This document shows, one piece after another, positions 58,431 through 64,000 of a stretch of DNA of 64,000 bases. A program made the position numbers and the translations under genes. The stretch is taken from NCBI GenBank assembly GCA_002695035.1, contig NZNU01000053.1, positions 1 to 64,000 of the forward strand, written 5' to 3'. Position 1 is the first letter of the stretch; each line of letters begins with the position of its first letter. The stretch is from Micavibrio sp. (GTDB lineage: Bacteria > Pseudomonadota > Alphaproteobacteria > Micavibrionales > Micavibrionaceae). The notes beneath the pieces were generated by a model. The model did not search any database and was not told where the DNA came from. It was given only the letters and a program-made list of their open reading frames with translations.

Positions 58431-58492
58431 TTTGGCTGTTTACACAGTCAGTTGATAGCACGACTATTGCCAGAAAAAAAGTTTAAATGTGC

Positions 58493-58723
58493 TTAATGCA
58501 CGGTAACAGGATACATATCATTATTTAAAACAGAGGCCATCGCCAACTCCGCACTATCATTAACCGCTAATTGCGTACCATCGGCAGCATGAACGGCAAA
58601 ACTAAGCTGTCCATCAACCTTTACCTCACGGATGTAAGCCATCTGATTCATACCCATAGTTTTAAAGTCACGGGTACTCAGTCGTCTTAAGAAATTTTCT
58701 GCGGTTTGAGATTTGTCATTCAT
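58493..58723 (-). CDS. DUF1150 family protein
   Basis: 76 residues. MAYIREVKVDGQLSFAVHAADGTQLAV, cut short here, is the DUF1150 core, a small soluble alphaproteobacterial protein of unknown function. It follows the Hsp20 gene after 36 bases on the same strand, an arrangement conserved in the class, which suggests a role linked to heat stress. The start ATG has AGG about 9 bases upstream. Confidence 0.88.
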   Translation of the reverse strand: MNDKSQTAENFLRRLSTRDFKTMGMNQMAYIREVKVDGQLSFAVHAADGTQLAVNDSAELAMASVLNNDMYPVTVH

Positions 58724-58759
58724 AAATTACCTGCCTTGCCCTACTAACGGGTTAGTCCC

Positions 58760-59221
58760 TTAAGAAGTTTCCTCAACATCTATAGCTTTGGGTTTTCCCT
58801 TACCATTTGTTTTGGATTTGATTTCAATTTTGCGCGCATGCGATTCCGGTATGACGCGCTCCATATCAATATGAAGCAAGCCATTATCAAGATACGCGTC
58901 TCGCACCTCTATCCCATCGGCGAGCACAAAAGCACGCTGGAATTGCCGAGCAGCGATTCCACGGTGAAGATAAATTCTTTCGCCATCATCTTCCTGCTTG
59001 CCGCGAATGACCAGCTGATTGTGCTCAACCTGCACATCCAGATCATCCATAGTAAAACCGGCCACAGCCAAGCTAATGCGCAGCCCGTCCTCGCCAATCT
59101 GTTCTATGTTGTAAGGGGGGTAACCTTCACCTGCCGTTTTTTTCAGGCGGTCAAAGGTCTGTTCAAAATGGTCAAAACCCAAAAACAAGGGCGAATCAAA
59201 TAAAGATAGTCGTGTCGACAT
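58760..59221 (-). CDS. hsp20: Small heat-shock protein, Hsp20/alpha-crystallin family
   Basis: 153 residues. The N-terminal SLFDSPLFLGFDHFEQTF and YPPYNIEQIGEDG lead into the alpha-crystallin domain (about 45-130) with RISLAVAGF, LVIRGKQED, IAARQFQRAF and the final NGLLHIDMERV (GxLxI-like). It holds unfolding proteins for later refolding. GGAG lies 6 bases before the ATG and is enclosed in a ROSE-like hairpin, so translation is probably temperature-controlled. A DUF1150 gene follows. Confidence 0.95.
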   Translation of the reverse strand: MSTRLSLFDSPLFLGFDHFEQTFDRLKKTAGEGYPPYNIEQIGEDGLRISLAVAGFTMDDLDVQVEHNQLVIRGKQEDDGERIYLHRGIAARQFQRAFVLADGIEVRDAYLDNGLLHIDMERVIPESHARKIEIKSKTNGKGKPKAIDVEETS

Positions 59222-59226
59222 ATATA

Positions 59227-59272
59227 ACTCCTTAAGTAGCGAGTGATGTCATCTATGAAGGCCTTAACATCA
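59227..59272 (-). promoter_or_regulatory. ROSE-like RNA thermometer in the Hsp20 leader
   Basis: On the minus strand ACTCGCT pairs with AGGAGT (59227-59244) with one bulged G and a 5-base loop, so the Shine-Dalgarno AGGAG is hidden. TCGCT opposite AGGA with the bulged G is the core feature of ROSE elements. A second hairpin, TGATGT/ACATCA (59244-59272 region), stands just upstream. The predicted leader is about 60 nt. Confidence 0.65.
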
Positions 59273-59290
59273 AGCACCTTCATTTTTTGT

Positions 59291-59320
59291 ACTATACCTT
59301 TATATACGTGAAAAATGCAA
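59291..59320 (-). promoter_or_regulatory. Predicted promoter of the Hsp20-DUF1150 unit
   Basis: On the minus strand TTGCAT (59315-59320), 18 bases, TATAGT (59291-59296). No RpoH-type box was recognised, in keeping with control at the RNA level. Confidence 0.45.
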
Positions 59321-59322
59321 AT

Positions 59323-59466
59323 TCAGATCACTGCAATCGCCATAATTGCCTTGATGATACCTGCCAGCAGAAACATAGCCGCCAGTCCGCCAAGCCAAAG
59401 AGCCACAAACCACGCCCATTGCTTTTTCTTTTTCCCTTGAGACTTAGGATCAGTAGAGCGGTTCAT
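59323..59466 (-). CDS. DUF2474 small membrane protein of the bd-type oxidase (CydX-like)
   Basis: 47 residues from the ATG at 59466, with AAGG 6 bases upstream; a longer in-frame start at 59541 lies within cydB and is unlikely. A lysine-rich start (SQGKKKKQW) is followed by one membrane helix (ALWLGGLAAMFLLAG). This is the DUF2474 pattern, a small subunit found behind cydAB of the cyanide-insensitive type. It overlaps the end of cydB by 17 bases, so it is coupled to it. Confidence 0.82.
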   Translation of the reverse strand: MNRSTDPKSQGKKKKQWAWFVALWLGGLAAMFLLAGIIKAIMAIAVI

Positions 59467-60469
59467 GGCCTGCCTTGCCCCGAAAAACATAGTAGCAATA
59501 AGCGGTGTAGGACAGAATAACCGGCAGCATGATGACCGCACCTATTAACATCAGTGACAGAGATTCCGGCGCTGCGGCAGCCTGATCAATGGTCACAGTA
59601 TGCGGCACAATATAAGGCCATAAAGATATAGCCAACCCGATATATCCCATGACAAACAAACCGATACTAAAGAGGAACGGCGCAACCTCTTTTTCCCTCA
59701 TCAGCGAAACGATCAGGCCAGCATAAAGCGCGCCTGTGATTAAAGGAATAGGCCATACATAATAGATGAAGGGAGCCTGAAACCAGCGCTGGTGAAGCTC
59801 CGCATCCAGAAATGGAACCCAAAGGCAAACAAGACCCATAAAGAAGCCTACAAATATAAGCAGGTAATCTGCACATTTTCTGGCCCAGATTTGCGTCTTG
59901 TCTGTTGTTTTCATATTTAACCATGTCGCGCCCAGCAGAGCATAGCCCGTGACTACCCCCAGGGCGGTCATCATTGAAAAGGCCGTAAGCCAGTCGAATG
60001 CGCCCCCTGCAAAGGAACGCCCCTCCACCGAGATGCCCTGAATGAAACCTCCAAGAATAAGACCCTGGAATACGGCCGCGCCAAGTGAACCGAAATGGAA
60101 AGAGTAATCCCAGAATTTACGCCCTATGCCCGTTGCCTTAAAACGCAGTTCAAAGGCGATACCGCGGAAAATCAGAAAAACAAGCATCAGTATAATTGGT
60201 ACATAAAGGGCGGGCATGATAATGGCATAGGCCATAGGAAAGGCAGCAAACATACCCCCCCCGCCAAGCACAAGCCAGGTTTCATTACCATCCCAGAAAG
60301 GGGCGACCGAATTCATTGCGCGTGAGCGACAATCATCACTCGGAGCAAAAGGGTACAAAATCCCCACGCCCAGATCAAACCCGTCAAGAATAACGTATAA
60401 AAATATGGCAATTGCCAGTAAACCGCCCCAGATAAGGGGTAAGTCCAAAAATCCTTCAAAGGAAAACAT
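59450..60469 (-). CDS. cydB: Cytochrome bd-type quinol oxidase subunit II
   Basis: 339 residues, about eight or nine membrane helices. PLIWGGLLAIAIFLYVILDGFDLG (shown in full family position 10-33, only part quoted elsewhere), then WDGNETWLVLGGGGMFAAFP and FRGIAFELRFK, are standard CydB. It forms the bd oxidase with CydA, reducing oxygen with quinol at low oxygen or under respiratory inhibition. Starts 1 base after the cydA stop region. Confidence 0.95.
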   Translation of the reverse strand: MFSFEGFLDLPLIWGGLLAIAIFLYVILDGFDLGVGILYPFAPSDDCRSRAMNSVAPFWDGNETWLVLGGGGMFAAFPMAYAIIMPALYVPIILMLVFLIFRGIAFELRFKATGIGRKFWDYSFHFGSLGAAVFQGLILGGFIQGISVEGRSFAGGAFDWLTAFSMMTALGVVTGYALLGATWLNMKTTDKTQIWARKCADYLLIFVGFFMGLVCLWVPFLDAELHQRWFQAPFIYYVWPIPLITGALYAGLIVSLMREKEVAPFLFSIGLFVMGYIGLAISLWPYIVPHTVTIDQAAAAPESLSLMLIGAVIMLPVILSYTAYCYYVFRGKAGHEPLY

Positions 60470-60470
60470 C

Positions 60471-61856
60471 TTAAGTCTTTGCCCCTTTTAATTTGCCGTC
60501 TTTTTTCTGGTGAACACCCAAAGGCGCCTCATCGGTGTTTGGCCCTTTTGCCAAAAGCCTTAAAATATAATATGTGCCAGAGCCGAAAATAATCGTATAG
60601 GCCACAATAAACGCCATCAGGGACAGGGCCACATATTCACCCAGAACGGGCGATGCTGCCTCACTTGTGCGGATAATACCGTACGCCACCCAGGGCTGGC
60701 GACCAATTTCAGTGACAAACCATCCGGCAAGTATAGCGACAAATCCCGAGGGCGTGAGCGCCATGCACCAAAACAAAAACCATTTCGTGTCGAACAGCTT
60801 TTTTCTAAAATGCAAAATGAGGGCAATCACACCCGTTAAAATCATCAACATTCCTATACCAACCATCACCCTGAAGGCATAAAAAACAGGGGTAACGGGC
60901 GGGCGATCCTGCTTGGCGAATTCTTTTAAGGTCGGAACCTCACCCTCCCAGTCATGGGTAAGCACAAACGAGCCAAGCTTCGGAATTTCCAGAGCCATAT
61001 GATTTGTTTCGGCCTCTTCATCTGGAATTGCAAAAACTGTAAGCGGCATAGCGCGCTCATGCTCCCAGTTGCCTTCCATCGCAGCAACTTTGACAGGTTG
61101 GTGCTCCAGCGTGTTCAGCCCATGCATATCACCGATGACAAGTTGTAACGGCGCAACAAACACAGCCATTATCATCGCCATGCCCAGCATGACCTTGCCA
61201 TGCGCTTTGAATTTTTTACGCCAGATATACCATGCGCCTATTCCACCAACTGTAAATGCCGTCGTCAGGTAAGCCCCTGTTACCATATGCGCCAATCTAT
61301 ACGGGAATGAGGGGTTAAATATAATTTCCAGCCAGTTCAGCGGATATAAAATTCCGTCGCCGCGCATTTCAAACCCTTGTGGAGTGTGCATCCAGCTATT
61401 GGCGGCCAATATCCAAAAGGCCGAAAACAAGGTTCCGATTGCCACGACAACGGTGGACACAAAATGCATTTTGTCAGAAACCCTGCCCCAGCCAAAAAGC
61501 ATAATGCCCAGAAAAGAGCCTTCCAGAAAAAAGGCTGTTAAGACCTCGTAAGCGAGCAAGGGCCCCAAAACATTACCTGTCCTGTCCGAGAAAACAGACC
61601 AGTTCGTTCCGAACTGGAAGGACATGACAACGCCTGACACAACACCCAGGCCAAAAGCCACGGCGAAAATTTTAACCCAGAGTTTATAGATTTCCTTATA
61701 GACAGGTTTTTTTGTCTTCAGCCAGCATCCCTCAACAACGGCCAGCCAACTAGCCAGCCCGATTGTGAAAGCGGGGAAAATAATGTGAAATGACACCGTA
61801 AACGCAAATTGAATGCGGGCCAGTAAAATCGGATCGAGTGAGCCTAGAAATTCCAT
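60471..61856 (-). CDS. cydA: Cytochrome bd-type quinol oxidase subunit I
   Basis: 461 residues with about nine membrane helices. The haem ligand His lies in FTVSFHIIFPAFT near residue 22, the second in RLAHMVTGAY, and the Met region and GWFVTEIGRQPW are intact. The periplasmic Q-loop is the short form, as in cyanide-insensitive oxidases; the adjoining DUF2474 gene agrees with this. With CydB it oxidises quinol and reduces oxygen without pumping protons. First gene of cydA-cydB-DUF2474. Confidence 0.95.
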   Translation of the reverse strand: MEFLGSLDPILLARIQFAFTVSFHIIFPAFTIGLASWLAVVEGCWLKTKKPVYKEIYKLWVKIFAVAFGLGVVSGVVMSFQFGTNWSVFSDRTGNVLGPLLAYEVLTAFFLEGSFLGIMLFGWGRVSDKMHFVSTVVVAIGTLFSAFWILAANSWMHTPQGFEMRGDGILYPLNWLEIIFNPSFPYRLAHMVTGAYLTTAFTVGGIGAWYIWRKKFKAHGKVMLGMAMIMAVFVAPLQLVIGDMHGLNTLEHQPVKVAAMEGNWEHERAMPLTVFAIPDEEAETNHMALEIPKLGSFVLTHDWEGEVPTLKEFAKQDRPPVTPVFYAFRVMVGIGMLMILTGVIALILHFRKKLFDTKWFLFWCMALTPSGFVAILAGWFVTEIGRQPWVAYGIIRTSEAASPVLGEYVALSLMAFIVAYTIIFGSGTYYILRLLAKGPNTDEAPLGVHQKKDGKLKGAKT

Positions 61857-61865
61857 GCCCGCATA

Positions 61866-64000
61866 TTATTCATTTCGCAAATAAGATGCAACAGGGTGAT
61901 TAAGGGCGCGCAATGTTCCGATACCCCCCAATATCACTGTTATTATAAGTGCAATAACCGCGGTACTTACGAGTGTGCCCGGCAGGAACGTCCATTCAAG
62001 TTCCAATATCTTAGTCACCAGCGCCCACGCCCCGAAACTTGCAATAGCTGTTGCGGCTAATGCGGTTAACAAGCCTAACACCGCATATTCTGACAAATAA
62101 GCCGTAATAATGGTTTTTCTGGATGCACCGAGCGTCTTCATTATAACGGCTTCATAAACCCGCCGTTCATTTTGGGCAGCCATTGCCCCTGTCAGTACAA
62201 ATATACCGGTAATAAGTGCAATTACTGCTGCAATACGTACAGCAATACCTATTTTTTCCAATATACCACTTACTGTTTCCATAGCCTCGCTGAGCCTTAT
62301 TAAAGTAATGTTGGGGAAATCCTCAGAGATTTGACGTTGTATGGCGCTTTCTTGTTCCGGGTCTATCCGGAATGTCGCAAGGAAAGTCTGGGGTGCGTTT
62401 TCCAGCGCGCCCGGGGCAAAGGTCAAAGCAAAGCTGATAGTGTAATTTAACCAGTTGACCGAGCGGATATTAGCGATTTCGGCAGTTACCTCCCGCCCAA
62501 GCACCTCAACTGTGATCGTATCACCTGGGGTAACACCAAACGCTTCCCTGACATCTTCAACAACTGAAACCAATGGCGGTCCCTGATAATCAGAGTCCCA
62601 CCACTCCCCCTCCAGAATTTCGCTGTGCTCGGGAATTTCGGATGTATAAGTCAGTCCGCGGTCATTTGATAAAAGCCAGCGGTTTTCATCGCTGATGATG
62701 GCTTCTTCAGCAGGCATGCCGTTTACAGATTTTATGCGGCCTCTGATATTGGCACTGGTTCGCACATCGGAGACCGTTTCGGTTTCTGCCAAAAGGTTAT
62801 TAAAGTCATTAAGCTGGTCTTTTTGTATATCCACTACAAAAAAGGAGGGCGCCTCTTTTGAAATTGAACCCGTCACAGCTTGTGAAAAATTCCCTTCAAT
62901 AAGCGCAACAAGCACAAGTACAGTCAGACCCAACCCGAGCGACAAGGTAATCTGGGACGTTATGTTACCGGGGCGGATAATATTTGTATACGCAATGCGA
63001 GTAGCCCCGGTACCGAAGCGCGGTAACATTTTAAAAAGATAGACAATTCCGACACCAAGATAATTGAAAAATACCAGTGTCAATGCTGCACCCACAGTAA
63101 AATAAACCGCCAATTCTTTATCCGGAGAAACGATATATACCAGCATAAATAACAGCGCGGATAAGACCGCCATGGTCAATCCATATCCTGGGGTAAGGCG
63201 TGTTTTCACCGGGTCTATCCTGTCACGAAAAAGCTGGGTAGGCGCCACATCAAGCGCATTGATGACGGGACCTGCAGAAAACAGGAACAGTGTTAAATAG
63301 CCAAATAACGCTGCCACCAGAAGTGCCGCCGGCCATATTGCAAAATCTTGTGACAAAGACAGCAGCTCACGTATAAAAGGCCAGGCCACGGCACTTGAAA
63401 ACAGCCCTGTCGCAAGGCCGACCAGAAGGCCGAGAGTGCCAAGTATAAATATCTGGATCATATAGGTTTTGAGAATTACGTGACGCTGTGCGCCGACCGA
63501 CTTGAAAGTCGCAATAATTCTCAAACGTCCGGTCATATAAGCACGTACAGCATTATAAATGCCAATGCCGCCAACCAGAAGCGCTGTCAGGCTTATCAAT
63601 GTCAAAAACAACACCAACCTGTCCAGAAATCTTTCAATGGAAGGTGCAGCATTGGTACGGTCACGGATGCGCCAATTCTCATTTGCAAAATCTGTTTCTA
63701 TGTCAGAACGTACAGCTCCGACATCCGCATTTGTATCCAGCTTTACCAATAAATTGTGATAGGCCATGCTTCCTGGTTGCAGCAGCCCGCTTTTGTTCAG
63801 GGCATCCCGGGATATAATGATGCGGGGAGCAATGGGCGGGCGTCCCCCACCCAGCCTATCCGGCTCATTTTGAATGATTCCCGTAACCACAAAATCAAGC
63901 TCGCCCAGACCGATCATCCCGCCCACAGTAACATTCAGGCGCGCCAGTAATTCCGGATCGAGATAGGCTTTATATGTACCGCCGGATTGCAAGATATCAA
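61866..64000 (-). CDS. FtsX-type ABC transporter permease (YbbP-like), 5' end cut by window edge
   Basis: The frame is open to the right edge, so the N-terminus is missing; about 710 residues are visible. Two FtsX domains can be seen (about 125-230 and 585-700 of the visible part), each with three or four helices, plus extra helices between and a large extracytoplasmic domain (about 385-570). ALLVGGIGIYNAVRAYMTGR and the similar LTGAMAAQNERRVYEAVIMKTLGAS, quoted in part, are the typical coupling regions. Such permeases pair with a LolD-like ATPase, presumably beyond the edge, and act on lipids or lipoproteins rather than importing solutes. Confidence 0.88.
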   Translation of the reverse strand, partial: DILQSGGTYKAYLDPELLARLNVTVGGMIGLGELDFVVTGIIQNEPDRLGGGRPPIAPRIIISRDALNKSGLLQPGSMAYHNLLVKLDTNADVGAVRSDIETDFANENWRIRDRTNAAPSIERFLDRLVLFLTLISLTALLVGGIGIYNAVRAYMTGRLRIIATFKSVGAQRHVILKTYMIQIFILGTLGLLVGLATGLFSSAVAWPFIRELLSLSQDFAIWPAALLVAALFGYLTLFLFSAGPVINALDVAPTQLFRDRIDPVKTRLTPGYGLTMAVLSALLFMLVYIVSPDKELAVYFTVGAALTLVFFNYLGVGIVYLFKMLPRFGTGATRIAYTNIIRPGNITSQITLSLGLGLTVLVLVALIEGNFSQAVTGSISKEAPSFFVVDIQKDQLNDFNNLLAETETVSDVRTSANIRGRIKSVNGMPAEEAIISDENRWLLSNDRGLTYTSEIPEHSEILEGEWWDSDYQGPPLVSVVEDVREAFGVTPGDTITVEVLGREVTAEIANIRSVNWLNYTISFALTFAPGALENAPQTFLATFRIDPEQESAIQRQISEDFPNITLIRLSEAMETVSGILEKIGIAVRIAAVIALITGIFVLTGAMAAQNERRVYEAVIMKTLGASRKTIITAYLSEYAVLGLLTALAATAIASFGAWALVTKILELEWTFLPGTLVSTAVIALIITVILGGIGTLRALNHPVASYLRNE

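Overview
The window reads as chromosomal DNA of an alphaproteobacterium of moderate GC. The evidence is its lineage-restricted gene neighbourhoods: mutM-(secreted protein)-rpsT-dnaA-dnaN-recF-gyrB, a usg gene near ihfB-lapA-pyrF-trpF-trpB, an Hsp20 gene followed by a DUF1150 gene, CtaA heme A synthase, a membrane-anchored CycM-type cytochrome c, and CIRCE-controlled groESL. I cannot place it more precisely. Nearly all of it is core genome on both strands; no tRNA, rRNA, CRISPR array, integrase or transposase was seen.

Layout. 1-2.5 kb: a secreted M23 peptidase cut by the left edge, an unknown protein, and an AT-rich pair (peptidoglycan-binding-like protein plus four-helix membrane protein), followed by an 80-bp palindromic repeat. 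2.6-6.5 kb: typA, then a small accessory patch (unknown protein, ankyrin protein, second ankyrin-like protein) with flanking direct repeats and start sites enclosed by inverted repeats. 6.5-13 kb: lolA, a flavin reductase, recR, ctaA, a cytosolic GH84 hexosaminidase, ferredoxin-NADP reductase, a membrane protein, a 2Fe-2S ferredoxin and usg. 13.4-18.3 kb: ihfB-lapA-pyrF-trpF-trpB with no trpA behind it, then a DUF218 protein, a PAS-like protein and an I78-type inhibitor lipoprotein. 18.3-27.4 kb: the replication block gyrB, recF, dnaN, dnaA, then rpsT and mutM. 27.4-35.5 kb: a candidate small RNA or attenuator, groEL-groES with CIRCE, an unknown 418-residue protein, rpsA, cmk and aroA. 35.5-43.1 kb: a GGDEF-EAL protein, DUF2726, pyrC, DUF6498, cycM, an unknown and xseA. 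43.2-50.9 kb: putA, purD, an EAL protein, tadA, rluB-rsmD-yggS. 50.9-64 kb: an unknown, a winged-helix regulator, PBP1A, a VanX-like peptidase, an MFS transporter, mlaF-mlaE, DUF1150-Hsp20, a cydA-cydB-DUF2474 bd oxidase operon, and an FtsX-type permease cut by the right edge.

How the genes work together. Replication initiation (DnaA, clamp, RecF, gyrase) forms one co-directional block. Nucleotide and amino-acid synthesis genes (pyrF, pyrC, purD, cmk, trpF, trpB, aroA) are dispersed. Two heat-shock controls are visible in the DNA: a perfect CIRCE operator inside the groESL promoter region, and a ROSE-like hairpin over the ribosome binding site of the Hsp20 gene. Envelope functions recur: LolA, PBP1A, MlaEF, an M23 peptidase and a VanX-like dipeptidase. 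I found no single new multi-gene system that I can defend. The best candidates for new biology are the promoter-terminator pair at 27475-27586, the ROSE-like thermometer at 59227-59272, the repeat-flanked ankyrin patch at 4.5-6.5 kb, the cytosolic GH84 enzyme, and enzymes with changed metal ligands (MutM, the VanX-like protein).
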